Source: Candidatus Parcubacteria bacterium (GTDB lineage Bacteria > Patescibacteria > ABY1 > BM507 > UBA12075). From it: a stretch of 64,000 bases of DNA. A program made the position numbers and the translations under genes. The DNA is taken from the NCBI GenBank assembly GCA_002869165.1, contig PKTK01000006.1, positions 3,113 to 67,112 on the forward strand, written 5' to 3'. The notes beneath the pieces are model-generated. The model made no database searches, was not told where the DNA came from, and worked only from the letters and a program-made list of their open reading frames with translations. Of the stretch, positions 34,227 through 50,100 are shown piece after piece; within the stretch, counting starts at the first letter, position 1, and every line of letters begins with the position of its first letter.

Positions 34227-35123
34227 CTATATTTTGGATTTTTTTACCAATGCTATTTTAGCCCCTAAATCAAAGTACTTACTAAAAACATAAAACTCAA
34301 AAGCTAAAATAATACCTAAAATTACAAGCAAAACTACATCTCTATAAAGTCCAGCCCAAAATAAGCCAAATATAGAGAATAAATGCAAAAAATACCTAAT
34401 ATTAAACAAGCCAAAACTTTTGTTTTCTTGTTGATTTTTATTTATCCTAAAATTATAAACACCTAATATTAGGAAAATAAGAAAAATTATTATACTTAAA
34501 TAATACTGTCCTACTAGTGACAAGGCTAAAATATATTTTAACTTGTACAAAGACCACATTATGGCTAAAAATAGCAAAAATGACACTATCGGCACGAATA
34601 TATACAAAATTCTGGCTAATGAGCTTCGAATTCGCTCTTTTTGTACTAAATATAATCTATCCCAAACAAATATAAATGAAAAAGGTAAAATCAGCCAGCC
34701 TAAATAATTAGAAGCCGGCACACCATAAAACCCTTCACCATTCTCAAAACCTATCCAAGTCCAAAGATTCATTTTGACTGCAACCACATCCATTATAATA
34801 TCTAGCACCAAAACATAGATTGGTGTTAGAAACAGTAACTGCCTTTTGGAATCAGTTACTTTCTTTATGATATTGTAAGCAGAATAAACAATACAAGTCC
34901 AGAACAAAATAATAAACAAAGGTGTTTCAAACAAAAAAACATAAAATCCTTGATTATAAAAATATCCGCCTTCTTGTCCGGCAAACATAACAATGCTCAG
35001 ATTCTCAACCAATGAAACAAATAAAAATAGCAAAAACAGGAATCCTAAATTAGAATTCCTGTAAGCATGAGATAAATAATATGCAAAAATTACCAATGAT
35101 GATAGCTCTAAAAATACAAACAT
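34227..35123 (-). CDS. Multi-pass membrane protein, CruF/DUF422-like
   Basis: A 298-residue protein with about seven or eight transmembrane helices. The middle segment LDIIMDVVAVKMNLWTW followed by FYGVPASNYLGWLI (about 109-144) matches the conserved core of the carotenoid-biosynthesis membrane family DUF422 (CruF hydratases). There is no other carotenoid gene here, and CPR genomes normally lack that pathway, so a different role is likely. Its start lies 4 bases after the stop of the giant repeat gene at 35128, so the two are probably co-transcribed. Confidence 0.65.
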   Translation of the reverse strand: MFVFLELSSLVIFAYYLSHAYRNSNLGFLFLLFLFVSLVENLSIVMFAGQEGGYFYNQGFYVFLFETPLFIILFWTCIVYSAYNIIKKVTDSKRQLLFLTPIYVLVLDIIMDVVAVKMNLWTWIGFENGEGFYGVPASNYLGWLILPFSFIFVWDRLYLVQKERIRSSLARILYIFVPIVSFLLFLAIMWSLYKLKYILALSLVGQYYLSIIIFLIFLILGVYNFRINKNQQENKSFGLFNIRYFLHLFSIFGLFWAGLYRDVVLLVILGIILAFEFYVFSKYFDLGAKIALVKKSKI

Positions 35124-35127
35124 ATGT

Positions 35128-38100
35128 TTACTGAGTTACTATATGCACACTAGCTGATGGGTTGCCACTCAAATCTATACTATATTCACTGTCATTACCT
35201 AAAGCACCTGTGACGCTATTTAAATCAATGGACATAGTGTCACCTGCAAATGTAAAACCAGTCTCTAGTTGGACCAAACCTTCTAGCTCAACATCACCTT
35301 CTATTGTAATACGTGATAATTGTTCACCTCCCCCACTTAAATTAACTAAATTAGAGGCATCTAACTTAACAATAAAATCAGTGGCTGTAGTGGTAGCAAT
35401 TTCATACAGACTTGGCGAAACAAAGGTGATAACTCCGGTTGAGTCTAATATATAAACTGTACCAGTAGCAATTGGATTTGAATCAATCTCAGCGTCTCCA
35501 TCTATATCCAAATACAACCACGCACCACTTATATCCGAAGTAAATACACCACTAATACCAGTTAGTGTCAAAGTTGTTGTAGCTAGACTTATCTTCTCTC
35601 CTTCTCCAATCAAAGAATAAGCATAGTGGACAGCAGATACAAAGGTTTCTCCCCCTGACCATTTATTACTTATTACTCCCTGACTATGGTTAGAAGCTGT
35701 AAGTATTCCATGAATAATTATTGATTTATCATCAGAATCAACTGGACTTCCATCTACCCCTCCATCAATATGAAGTGATAAATTACTAGTGCTTGCTGCC
35801 TTGATAAAATCAGCAAAGGAAAGTCCAGATATTGTGATAACATCATCTTTTACAAAATCTGACGTAACATCTATAACTAAAACTGAACCTCCACCATCAT
35901 AACTTACTGTAGTGCTGACCTTAGATGATTGGGCTCCGCCGATCGTAGCAGTAAGATCAGTGGTATCCCACAACATACCAGCTACAGAAGTAGCAATAGC
36001 GATCCGAATATCATTGCCTGCTGTAATAGAAGAGCCCAAACGATCTTCAATGGTTATTGTAGATATCGTGGTGGTGGCTTGGCCTACTTCAAATACCTGA
36101 TCAGATGCACTTAGAATAAATACACCCTTGGCATGAAGAGTGGAGCTGGCATCTCCTGTATAACTAATAGGACTGTAAGAAGATGTTAATCCCGTACCAC
36201 TTACACTAGCAAAGTCTATTGCCATTCTGTCACCATCCTCAATATTTGAAGCTGTAAGGTCTAAATAAATATTTGTTGGAGTGTCATAAATATAACTATT
36301 TGAAGTTGCTAGAGTAATAGTTCCACTAGTACCAGAGATAGATACTTGACCATTAGAGACAATTTCTGGACCATTATATTTTCTGATCATCCAATCATGG
36401 TCAGCGTTGGTGGAGCTGTAATATTCTCCTGCTACATAAATATGATTATATGAATCAATAACCATAGCGTGAGCATAGTCGTCATTATTATTAGAAACTG
36501 TCAAAGTGCCTGTATAAGAATCACCCCAAGAAGTATCAATATCACCATTAGAATCATATTTATGAATCATCCAATCATCATCAACGTTAGCTGAGCTGAA
36601 ATAAACACCAGCTACATAGATTGAATAAAATACATCCATACTAATAGTGTACGCGTAATCAGCGCCACCATTATTAGAAACTGCAACTATTCCAGAATTA
36701 GAGTCACCCCAGGTGGTATCGAGATCGCCGTTTGCGTCGTATTTACGGATCATCCAATCATTATCAGCATTAACAGAACTATAATAATCACCAGCTACAT
36801 AAATAGCATTAACAGAGTCCGTGGTAATAGCGCGGATAGAATCATTACCAGTATTAGAAATAGTAATAATACCTGTATCAGAGTCACCCCAGGTAGTGTC
36901 GAGATCACCGTTTGCGTCGTATTTACGGATCATCCAATTGTAGTCACCATCAATTAGATCATAATACTCGCCCGCTACATAGATAGCCTTATCTGAATCA
37001 ACTGTTATTGCGTAAGCAGAGTCATTATTAATATCACTAGAAACCGTAATAATACCTGAATCAGAGCTACCCCAGGTTGTGTCGAGATCGCCGCCCGAAT
37101 CGTACTTACGGATCATCCAATCATTATCAGAGTTAGTAGAATTATAGTAATCACCTGTTACGTAGATGGCGTTATCTGAGTCTATAGCAATAGCTCGTGC
37201 ATAATCAGAGCCATTATTATTAGAAACTGTTATAATGCCAGAATTAGAATCACCCCAGGTGGTATCGAGATCGCCGTTTGCGTCGTATTTACGGATCATC
37301 CAATCCTGGTCGGTATTAGTGAGATCATAATAATCACCAGCTACATAGATAGCGTTATTTGAATCTATACTCATGGCACGAGCATAATCATTTCCATTGT
37401 TGTTAGAAACTGTGATAATACCAGAGTCAGAGCTACCCCAAGTGGTGTCGAGATCGCCAGATGAATTATATTTTCTAATCATCCAGTCATTGTCAGTATT
37501 AGTAGAATCATAATAATCACCAGCTACATAGATAGCGTTACTTAAGTCAACACTCATAGCTCGAGCATAATCATAGCCGTCATTACTGGAAACTGAAATA
37601 ATGCCGGTATCTGTGTCTCCCCAACCACTAGAAACGCTAACTCCATCAGCTATGGAGTTGCCATTGTAATCAATATACAATTGAACATCCGTAATATCAC
37701 TAGTCTCTACTCCAACTATATCGCTTAGATTAAATGTAGTATTTCCAAGGTTTACTACCTCTCCTTCGGTAACTAGAGAATATGAATAATGAACTGTGGA
37801 GGTAGAGGTTTCCCCTGGCCATTTATTGCTAATCGAACCACCTGAAGCATTTCCCAAGTTGATAGCACCGTAAACCGTAATGGTCTTTTCATCTGTATCA
37901 ACTGGATTAGAATCAACGCCTCCGTCTATATGGAGTTCGAGCATGCCAGTAGATGTAGCTACTTCTGTAAAATCAACAAATGAGAGACCAGAAATAGTAA
38001 ATGAATCCAGTGTTTCAAAATCTGAAGTGACATCTATGACTAGCACCGATCCAGCGCCATCATATGATACAGTAGTGCTTACCTTACTTGCTTGACCTCC

Positions 38101-41100
38101 TCCAATAATTGCAGTGGTGTCAGTTGTATCCCAAAGCATTCCCACTGCACTAGTAGCTATAGCTATGCGAATATCATTAGAGCTAGTAATAATTCCAGCA
38201 TAATCTGCGATAGTGATAGCAGAAATAGAGGTAGTAGCCTGCCCAACTGCAAATACCTGATCAGAGGCGCTAGAAATAGTTGTTCCTTTGGCATGAGTAG
38301 TAGAGCTAGCATCACCGGTTAAAGTAATAGGATACATCGATGCTACTCCAGTGACTTCAGTGCTCAGAAAATCTATAATCATTTTATCACCATTATCTAT
38401 ATTAGAAGCGGTAAAAGTAAGGTAAATATCAGTAGAGGTAGCATAAAGATTGTAGGTCGTAGAGGTAGCAAAGCTAATAGTTCCACTAGAACCAGTAATT
38501 GATACTTCTCCTTCAATATCCTCCTGTTCGGTTACAACATTATAGGCACGAATCATCCAGTCACTGTCTTCATTGGTGGTGTTATAGTATGAACCACCTA
38601 CATATATTACATCATTTGAACCTATTGCGATATCCCCAGGGGAGCTTCCAGCACTAACTATAATATATCCTGTATTTGAACCTCCCCAGGTGGTGTCAAG
38701 ATCACCGCTCGAGTCGTATTTACTGATCATCCAATCACCTGAATAGTTACCAACTGCAAACATATTATTATCTGAATCTAAAGCTAAATCATAACAATTA
38801 ACATTACTACTGTCATTAGAAACTGTAGTTGATCCTGTATCAGAGTCACCCCAGGTGGTGTCAAAGTCACCGTTTGCATCGTATTTTTTTATCATCCATT
38901 CCCAATGACCAATAGCACTATTATATGCATTACCTCCAACATAGATAGCATTGCTAGAATCAACTTTTACGGAATAAAGTGTATTGGAACCAAAAACATT
39001 AACAACAATGATACCAGAATCAGAGTCACCCCAGGTGGTGTCGAGATCGCCGTCTGAATTATATTTTATAATCATCCAACGACTATAAAGATTCACCGAA
39101 TCCCAAAGCTTACCACCTACATAAATAGCATTGCTTGAATCTATTGTTATATCATTTAGATAATCTGAGCCATCAGTACTCGTATATGTGATAATGCCTG
39201 TATTTGAATCTCCCCAAGTAGTGTCGAGATCGCCGTTTGCGTCGTATTTACGAATTCTCCAATTATAATAAGAACTTGACGAAAGATAACTATAACCTGC
39301 TACGTAGATAGCATTACTTGAATCTTTAGCTATGCCTTGGATGGTGTCATTACCATCATTATTAGAAACTGTAATAATGCCTGAATCGGAGTCGCCCCAG
39401 GTGGTGTCGAGATCGCCATTCGCGTCGTATTTGCGGATCATCCAGTCAAAATCAGTATTAACCGAGCTATAATAATTTCCTGCTACATAAATAGCATTAC
39501 TTGAATCTATGGCAATAGCTTGAACATTATCAGTTCCGTCATTGGAAACTGTAATGATACCTGTATCAGAGTCGCCCCAGGTGGTGTCGAGATCTCCGTT
39601 TGCATCGTACTTGCGAATCATCCAATCATTATCAGAATATGTTGTGCTATAATAATTTCCTACGGCGTAGATAGCATTACTTGAATCTATGGCTATGTCA
39701 TTAACTACATCACCACCATCATCACTTTCGATTATCACGGCACCGGTGTCTGAATCTCCCCACTCAGGATATAGCCAAAAAGGATTAAATTCGCCATCAC
39801 CATCACGGTCAACAAACATGGTAACATCACTAACATCACCAGTCACAACCCCATTTATACCACTCAAATTAAATACAGTTTCCCCTAAGGTTATGTCCTC
39901 TCCTTCTGCTAACAATGAATATGAATAATGAATAGTAGTAGTTGAAGTTTCCCCCGGCCATTTATTTGAGGTAACACCGGTAGACGCATTAGCCATAGTT
40001 AGCAAACCATAAACTGTAATATGTTTATTATCTGTGCTAACAGGACTTGAGTCTACTCCTCCATCTATATGAAGTTCTAGTAGTCCCGTGGAACTAGCAG
40101 CTTCAGTAAAATCAACAAATGAGAGACCAGAAATAGTAATAGTATCTCCGCTAGTAAAATTAGAAGTAACATCTACAACCATAACTGAACCACTACCGTC
40201 ATAAGTGACACTAGTATCAACCTTGCTAGACTGATTACCACTAATAGTAGCGGTAGTATCAGTAGTATTCCACAACATCCCCACTGCACTAGTAGCTATA
40301 GCTATACGGATATCATTACTAGCGGTAATACTACCAACATAATCTGTGATAGTGATGGCAGAAATACTAGTGGTGGCTTGATTGTATTCAAAAGTCTGAT
40401 TCGCCGCCGAAGAAATAGATATACCCTTAGCATGCGTGGTAGAACTAGCATCGCCAGTAATAGCAATAGGATAAGCAGAAATAGTTCCTGCGGCCACAAT
40501 ACTAGAAAAATCAATAGTCATCTTGTCACCGTTTGCAATATTGGCTGCATCTAATTGGAGAATAAAGTTAGTGGTAGTAGCTAAAATATAATAAATGCTT
40601 GAAGTAGCAAAAGTAATAGTGCCTGTATCTGAAGAAATTACAACATTTGCTTCTTGAGTCACTTGATATTCAAAATCATACCTATAAACTTCTCCGCCGG
40701 CAGTTTTCTGAGTTCCTGCATACAAAGTATTATTTACATTAGCCATGCAGATAATATCATCAACTTCATTTGTAACACCAGAACTAATAATACCAGGGGT
40801 TGATGATGAAACTAAGGTCCAAGTAGTATCGCCGTCATAGCGATACACTTCGGCTCCGCCTGTAGTCCCTATATATAATGTATTGTTAACACTGATCATG
40901 CTGCCAATAGAGCTAATAGAATTAGTGCCGCCCAAACTTATAGTGCCAGGGGTTGATGATGAAACTAAGGTCCAAGTAGTATCGCCTTCATAGCGGTACA
41001 CTTCAGCAAAATTTACCTTAGCGGTTCCAATATATAAAATACCATTTACATTAGCCATACTTTCAATAGTATTGATAGAACTACTTCCATCAGAACTAAT

Positions 41101-44100
41101 TGTACCGGCGATTTCCTGTGAAACTTTGGACCAGGTAGTGCCACCGTCATAGCGATATACCTCTGCGTCAGCTAATTTACTTGTCCCTATATACAAAGTA
41201 CCATCTATACTAATCATGCTACCAATATAATCAATATCACTGGTACCACCAGAAGTAATGACCCCTGGAATAGATGATGAAACTAAAGTCCAGTTTGTGT
41301 CACCATCATAGCGGTACACCTCAGCAGCACCTGATTCATAGGTTCCTATATACAGGACATCGTCCACATTAGCCATACTCCAAACAGAATCAATTCCACT
41401 TGTACCACCAAGACTAATGGTACCAGCGGTTTCCTGTGAAATCTTGGTCCAACTCTTGCCGCCGTCATAACGATATACTTCAGCCTCATCTGGATTAAAA
41501 GTTCCTATATATAAGGTATTATTTATATTGGCCATACTAGTAATTCTATGAATTAGTGCTGTACCGGGCCAAGTGACAATACCAGCCGAATAAGAAATTC
41601 TGGTCCAATCAGTTGTATTAGTATTTCTTTTTCCGTCATCATAAGTATCAATATACAATTGTACATTTGTGATATCATCAGTTACCACCCCGCGAACCTC
41701 ACTCAAACTAAATACTGTCTCACCAAGTGTCATGCTCTCGCCCTCAGAAACCAATGAATAACTATAATGAACAGTCGTCGTAGAAGTCTCACCTAGCCAT
41801 TTATTTTCTACTGGTCCCAAAACATGATTTTCCAAATCTAGAGTTCCATATACAGTAATAAGCTTGTCATCAGTATCAACCATTAACCCACCAACGTACA
41901 GCTCAAGTATTCCAGTAGAACTGGCAACTTTTGTAAAATCTATAAACGACAAACCAGATATAGTAATAGTGTCACCTACTTCAAAATTTGAAGTCACATC
42001 TACAACCAAAACTGAACCACTTCCATCATAGGTAACACTTGTACTCACTTTACTTGACTGATTACCACTAATAGTAGCGGTAGTATCAGCAGTATTCCAC
42101 AACATCCCCACCGCACTAGTAGCGATAGCTATACGGATATCATTACTAGCGGTAATACTACCAACATAATCTGTAATAGTAATAGCTGATATACTAGTAG
42201 TAGCCTGTCCTACCTCAAAGGTCTGATCAGCCGCACTGGAGATAGTCACACCCTTAGCGTGAGTAGTAGAACTAGCGTCTCCTGTATAACTAATAGTATA
42301 GTTTGAATCTTGACCAATAGCCTCTACACTTGTTAAATCAATGATCATTTTGTCACCATCAGCAATATTAGAAACTGCAAAATCTAAATAAAAATCTTCG
42401 GAGGTAGAATTAATATCAAAATCTACAGGATTAGAAAATGTAATGCTACCACTACTTCCATTAATAGAAACTTCACCTCCGTCTATAATTAATTCTGGAA
42501 TATATTTACGAATCATCCAGTCAGTATCAGAATTAGTTGAATTTTCATATTCACCAGCTACATAGATGGCATTACTTGAATCTATGGTAATGGCATTAAG
42601 CTCGTCATCACCATCATTATTAGAAATTGCAACAATACCAGAATTATAATCGCCCCAGGTGGTGTCGAGGTCGCCGTTTGCATCGTATTTGCGAATCATC
42701 CAGTCTAGATCGTTATTATTTGTATTTTTATAATGACCAGTTACGTAGATGGCATTACTTGAGTCTATTGTGATATCATTAGCTTCATCATAATTGAGAT
42801 CATCATGAAAAACTTTAATTATACCCGTGTCGGAATCGCCCCAAGTGGTGTCGAGGTCGCCGTTTGCATCGTATTTGCGGATCATCCAACCCGGTGGAGT
42901 TGAAATAGGACTATAGCCACCAGCTACATAGATGGCATTACTTGAATCTATAGCAATGGCATTAACCTGATCCCAGGCAATATCATTAGAAACTGTAATA
43001 ATACCAGTGTCGGAATCGCCCCAAGTGGTGTCGAGGTCGCCGTTTGCATCGTATTTGCGGATCATCCAGTCAGTTGCGGTATTTGTTAAACTATAATAAT
43101 CACCAGCTACAAAGATGGCATTACTTGAGTCTATAGTGATAGCATAGATCGCTTCATTACCATCGCCATTATTAACCATAACAATACCCGTGTCGGAATC
43201 GCCCCAGGTGGTGTCGAGGTCGCCGTTTGCATCGTATTTGCGGATCATCCAATCCCTGCTACTATTACTTGAATTATAATATTCACCAGCTACATAGATG
43301 GCATTACTTGAATCTATAGCAATGGCATGTGCCATATCAATTCCACTACCATTAACTGTAATAATACCAGTATCAGAGTCGCCCCAGGTGGTGTCGAGAT
43401 CACCGTTTGCGTCGTACTTACGGATCATCCAGTCTAAAGTTGAATCATTAAAATAACCAGCCACATAGATAGCGTTACTAGAATCTATGGTTATAGCATA
43501 TGCATGATCATCACCAGTATCACTGGAAATCACAATAATACCAGAGTCGGAGTCGCCCCAGGTGGTGTCGAGGTCGCCGTTTGCGTCGTATTTGCGGATC
43601 ATCCAGTCAGTATCAGAATTAGTTGAATTTTCATATTCACCGGCTACGTAGATGGCATTATTTGAGTCTATGGTTATAGCATTAGAAAAGTCATCACCAT
43701 CATTATTAGAAATTGCGACAATGCCAGAATTAGAGTCGCCCCAAGAAGCAGGAATACCATTATTAAGTCTATTATTATCATTATAATCAACAAATACCAT
43801 AGCATCCGTAATATCATCAGCAACCACCCCTCTGATATCAGACAAACTAAACACAGTTTCTCCCAGAGTCATAATCTCTCCTTCAGCTACTAGAGAATAT
43901 GAATAATGAATAGTATCAACTGAAGTCTCACCTGGCCATTGATTTAGAATAGGACCATCTGAATGATTAGCCAAGACAAGCGATCCATGGATAGTAACAA
44001 CCTTGTCATCAGTATCAACCGGGCTAGAATCTACTCCCCCATCAATATGAAGCTGTAGTACGTCAGTGCTGGTAGCGACCTCTGTAAAATCAGCAAAAGA

Positions 44101-47100
44101 AAGTCCAGAAATAATAATATTGTCACCAATTGCAAAATCAGAAGTAACGTCTATAACTAATACTTCTCCATTCATCTCATATGACACAGTTGCACTGACC
44201 TTGCTTGACTGGTCTCCGCTAATAGTGGCAGTGGTATCAGTCGTATCCCAAAGCATTGGCACAGACGTAGTAGCAATAGCTATCCGAATATCATTACTAG
44301 CCGTAATAGACCCACCAAGATAATCGGCAACCGTAATAGCAGAAATAGTAGTAGTAGCTTGATATATTGCAAAAGCCTGATCACTAGCACTAGAAATAGT
44401 CACGCCTTTAGCATGAGTAGTAGAGCTAGCGTCACCAGTGAGAGTAATGGGATAGCCAGATAAAAGACCAGTAGCTTCAGCGCTACCAAAATCTATAGTC
44501 ATCCTGTCGCCATTGTCGATATTGGAAGCTGTTAAATTTAATATAAAATTTGTTGAATTTGAGGAATAATTACCATAACTTGTAGATGTTGCAAAGGTGA
44601 TGGTGCCACTATTGCCAGATATATCCACTTGACCATCTATGGCTAATTCTTGGTTATACTTTCGTATCATCCAGTCTTGGTCGTCGTTACTTGAATTATA
44701 GTAACTTCCTGCAATGTATAAACTACCTGAATTCAAAGCTAAATCATAAGCCCAATCAATACCCCCGCTATCGAAAGAAACCATGCCCGAATTAGAATCG
44801 CCCCAGGTGGTATCGAGATTGCCACTCGAGTCATATTTAAAGATTGCTATGTCCTGAGAATAAAAACCAGCGACATAAATAGAACCATCAGGATCCAAAT
44901 TTAAAGCATAATTATAAAATAGACCACTTTCAGATGTAACAATACCAGAATCTGAATCACCCCAAGTAGTGTAAAGATCTCCACTCGAGTTGTATTTTCT
45001 TATCATGTTATAAGAAGATGGTGACGAAAAATAATAACCAGCAGCATAAATATCATTGCTTGAGTCTATAGTTATAGAATAAATGGAATCCGTACGATTA
45101 GTATTAACGTTTTCAACTGTTATAATACCTGTATCGGAGTCGCCCCAGGTGGTGTCGAGATCGCCATTCACATCATATTTGCGGATCATCCAGTCATCAC
45201 TAAGATTATCTGAATTGTAATAAGCGCCCGCAACATAAATAGCATTACTAGAATCTATAGTAATGTCTTGAGCATAGTTAGTATCATAGCCACCACCTTC
45301 AGATGTAACAATACCAGAATCTGAATCACCCCAGGTGGTGTCGAGGTCACCATTGGCGTCATACTTACGAACCATCCAACAATAGCCGGAACCACAATCG
45401 TAGTTACCAGCAGCATAAATAGCATTATCTGAATCTATAGCAATAGCATAAGGGTCATCAACCCCACTATTAATAAAACTAATAATTCCGCTATCACTAT
45501 CACCCCAAGTAGTATCGAGGTCACCATTTGAGTCATACTTACGAATCATCCAATCACGACTAACGCCAGGAGAAATTTGACCAAATACATAAATATTATT
45601 ACTTGAATCTATAACCATAGATCGAGCATAACCTGCACTAGATGCTGTGATAATTCCTGAATCATCATCTCCCCAGCCAATATCAAGGTCACCGTATGTA
45701 TTGAACTTTCTTATCACCCAGTTATAACCAGAATAACCAGCCACATAAACAGAACCCTTTGAATCTAGTACTACAGCACGAGCAGCATCATCGCCAGCGT
45801 CATTAGAGTATGTGATAACTCCTGAATCAGAATCACCCCAATCTTGACTTAGAAGAGATCCTTCTATTTCACCATTATTATTATAATCAATATATAGCTG
45901 AGCAACAGTTACATCACTTGTCACTACTCCGCTTACACCACTCAAATTAAAAATAGTTTCTCCAAAATTTACAGGCTCTGCTTCTGCGACTGTTGAATAT
46001 GAGTAATGAATAGTGGAAGTAGAAGTTTCACCTGGCCATTTATTGGTAATCGGACCAGCTGAATTATTTTGAAGAGTGAGAGCGCCATATAATGTAATAA
46101 CTTTATCATCTGTACTAGCAGGACTTGAGTCTACTCCTCCATCTATGTGGAGTTCAAGTAATCCCGTGGAACTAGCAGCTTCAGTAAAACTGGTAAATGA
46201 AAGTCCAGAAATAGTAATAGTATCTTCCATTTCAAAATCAGAACTTACATTTATAAGCAAAACCGATCCACCACCGTCATAAGTGACACTGGTACTTACT
46301 TTACTCGACTGATCTCCTGAAATAGTAGCTGTGTCCTGGGTAGTATCCCAAAGCATACCAACCGTATCAGTAGCAATAGCTATACGAATATCATTACTAA
46401 CTGTAATAGCCCCAGCATAATCTGTAATCGTAATAGCTGACATACTAGTAGTAGCCTGCCCCACCTCAAAAACCTGATTACTAGCACTAGAAATAGTTGT
46501 GCCCTTAGCATGAGTAGTAGAACTAGCATCGCCGGTGAGAGTGATGGGGTAAGCAGATACTGCTCCAGTTGCTTCTACGCTAGTAAAGTCAATGGTCATC
46601 CTGACACCATCTGCAATGTTGGAAGCGGTTAGCTCGAGATAAAAATCTGTAGAAGTGGCGTACATGTAATAATTGGAAGATGTGGCAAGATTGATAGTTC
46701 CACTGTCGTTACTGATAGAAACTGCTCCGTTTGCAACTAACTCTGAAGAGTATTTACGGATCATCCAGTCTTGATTAGCATTGCTTGAGTCATAATAATA
46801 ACCAGCTACATAAATAGTATTGTTTGAATCTATGACAATAGCCTGGATGGAGTCATCACCAGCAGCGCTAGAAACTGTAACAATACCAGTATCAGATTCG
46901 CCCCAGGTAGTGTCGAGGTCGCCGTTTGCGTCGTATTTGCGGATCATCCAGTCTTTATCAGCATTGCTTGAGTCATAATAATAACCAGCTACATAAATAG
47001 CATTACTTGAATCTATGGTGATGTCATAAGCATAGTCGTGACCAGCGGTACTAGAGGCTATAATGATACCAGTGTCGGAATCGCCCCAGGTAGTGTCGAG

Positions 47101-50100
47101 GTCGCCGCTCGAGTCGTATTTGCGGATCATCCAATCATAATCAGCATTGGTTGCACTGTAATAATAACCAGCAGTATAGATAGCATTATTTGAATCTATG
47201 GTAATGCCATAAATCTCATCCCCACCGGCATCGCTAGAAACTGTAACGATGCCAGTGTCGGAATCGCCCCAGGTAATGTCGAGGTCGCCACTCGAGTCGT
47301 ATTTGCGGATCATCCAGTCTCGATCAGTATTAGTTAAATTATAATACCCACCAGCTACATAAATGGCATTATTTGAATCAATAGTAATGGCCGAAGCTAA
47401 ATCCACACCATCATTATTAACAACCGAAATAACACCAGTGTCTGAGTCGCCCCAGGTGGTGTCAAGGTCGCCGTTTGCGTCGTATTTGCGGATCATCCAG
47501 TCCATAGTTGAATTAGATTTATAGCCAACCACATAAATGGCATTATTTGAATCAGAAGTAATGTCATAAATTTCACCAAGAGTGTCATATATAATAACGC
47601 CTGAATCGGAGTCGCCCCAGGTGGTGTCAAGGTCGCCGTTTGCGTCGTATTTGCGGATCATCCAGTCACTATTTGAAACATAGTAACCACCAGCTACATA
47701 AATGGCATTATTTGAATCCGTTGTAATAGCATAGGCTTTATCAGCACCATTATTATTAGAAACAGTTATAATGCCTGAATCAGAGTTGCCCCAGGTGGTG
47801 TCAAGGTCGCCGCTCGAGTCGTATTTACGAATCATCCAGTCATTATCAGCATTGCTTGAGTCATAATAATAACCAGCTACATAAATGGCATTATTTGAAT
47901 CTACGATAATAGCATTAGCAGAATCATCACTGGCGCTACTAGAAGCCGTAATAATACCAGAGTCAGAGTCACCCCAATTAGAATCTAAAATTGTATAATC
48001 AAGTAACCCGTCCTTATTATAATCAACATATAATTTAACATCACTAATATCACTAGTTACTACTCCATTAACATTACTTAAATTAAACACAGTCTCTCCG
48101 AGAGACATTGTCTCTCCCTCTGCAAGCAATGAATATGAATAATGAATAGTAGAAGTCGAAGTCTCGCCTGGCCATTTGTTTGGAGTGACGCCAGTAGAGG
48201 CGTTTTGAAGAGTAAGAGCGCCGTAGACAGTAAGAAGCTTATCGTCAGTACTAGCAGAACTTGAGTCTACTCCGCCATCTATGTGGAGTTCTAATAAACC
48301 AGTGGAGCTAGCAGCTTCGGTAAAACCAACAAAGGAAAGCCCGGAAATGGTAATAGCATCAAAAGCATCAAAGTCAGAAGTGACGTTTATAACCAGAACC
48401 GAGCCATCTCCATCATAAGTAACACTAGAACTAACCTTGGCTAACTGATCCCCACTAATAGTAGCAGTCGTGTCAGTAGTATCCCACAGCATACCCACTG
48501 CACTAGTAGCGATAGCTATACGAATATCATTACTAGCAGTAATATTACCACCAACAAAATCAGTGATAGTAATAGCAGAAATAGAAGTAGTAGCCTGCCC
48601 AACTGCAAATACCTGATCAGAGGCACTGGAAATAGTTGTTCCTTTAGCATGGGTTGTGGAGCTGGCATCACCAACATAACTGATAGCGTAATCAGACACT
48701 GTCCCTGTAGCTACTATACTACCAAGATCAATCGTCATTGTGTCACCGTTTTCAATATTGGAAACCGTAAGATCAACATAGTAATCGCCAGAGGTAGTGC
48801 CTATAACATGACTCGCATCAGAGAAAATGATAGTACCGCTGGTATCGTTTATACTAACTACTCCAGTTGAAATTGTTTCTGGAGTATATTTCCTTATCAT
48901 CCAATCATCAGTGGATGAAACATAGTAATAACCAGCTAAGTAAATAGCTTTATTTGAGTCTATAGTAATAGCAAGAGCAGAATCATCACCGGCATTATTA
49001 GAAACACTAACAATACCTGAATTAGAATCACCCCAAGAAGTATCAATATCACCACTAGAATCATATTTACGAATCATCCAGTCATCATCACTAGATGAAA
49101 CATAATAATAACCAGCTACATAAATAGCATTACTAGAGTCTATAGTAATGGCTTTATTGAGATCTGTACCACTATTAGAAACTGTAATTGTACCAGAATC
49201 AGAGTCACCCCAAGTGGTATCGAGGTCGCCATTTGCATCGTATTTATTAATTATCCAATCAGCATTATTTTCAGCTATATAAATAGAATTACTTGAATCT
49301 ATGGTTATTGCATAACAAGAAACTGAAACAATGCCAGTATCAGAGTCGCCCCAGGTGGTATCAAGGTCACCATTTGCATCGTATTTTCTTGTTAGTCCAA
49401 CACCATATCCTGTTACATATATAGCATTACTAGAGTCTATGGTAATACCATAAACAACTTCATTATTTGTAATTATGCCTTCATCATTGACAACTACGAT
49501 AATACCCGAGTCGGAATCGCCCCAGGTGGTATCGAGGTCACCATTTGCATTATATTTACGGATCATCCAGTCATAATCAGCATTACCTGAATCATAATAA
49601 CCACCTGCTATATAGATAGAATTACTTGAGTCTATGGTTATTGTATATGCAAAGTCACTGCCATCGTTACTAGAAACAGTAACAATACCAGAATCTGAGT
49701 CGCCCCAGGTGGTATCAAGGTCGCCATTTGCATCGTATTTACGGATCATCCAATCAAGGTCAGCATTACTTGCATTATAATAATTACCGGCTACATAAAT
49801 AGCATTACTTGAGTCTAAGGTGATAGCAAAAGCACCATCACTGCCGTTATCATTAGAAACAATAATAATGCCTGTGTCGGAGTCGCCCCAGGTGGTATCA
49901 AGGTCGCCATTTGCATCGTATTTACGGATCATCCAATCAGTATCAGCATTGGTTGTATTATAGTAATAACCAGCTACGTAAATATTGTTATCTGAATCCA
50001 TGGTAATAGCTTGGGCATAATCATCACCAGCACTATTAGAAACTGTTATAATACCAGACTCTGAATCTCCCCAAGAATCCAAAATACCGTCACTAAACTC

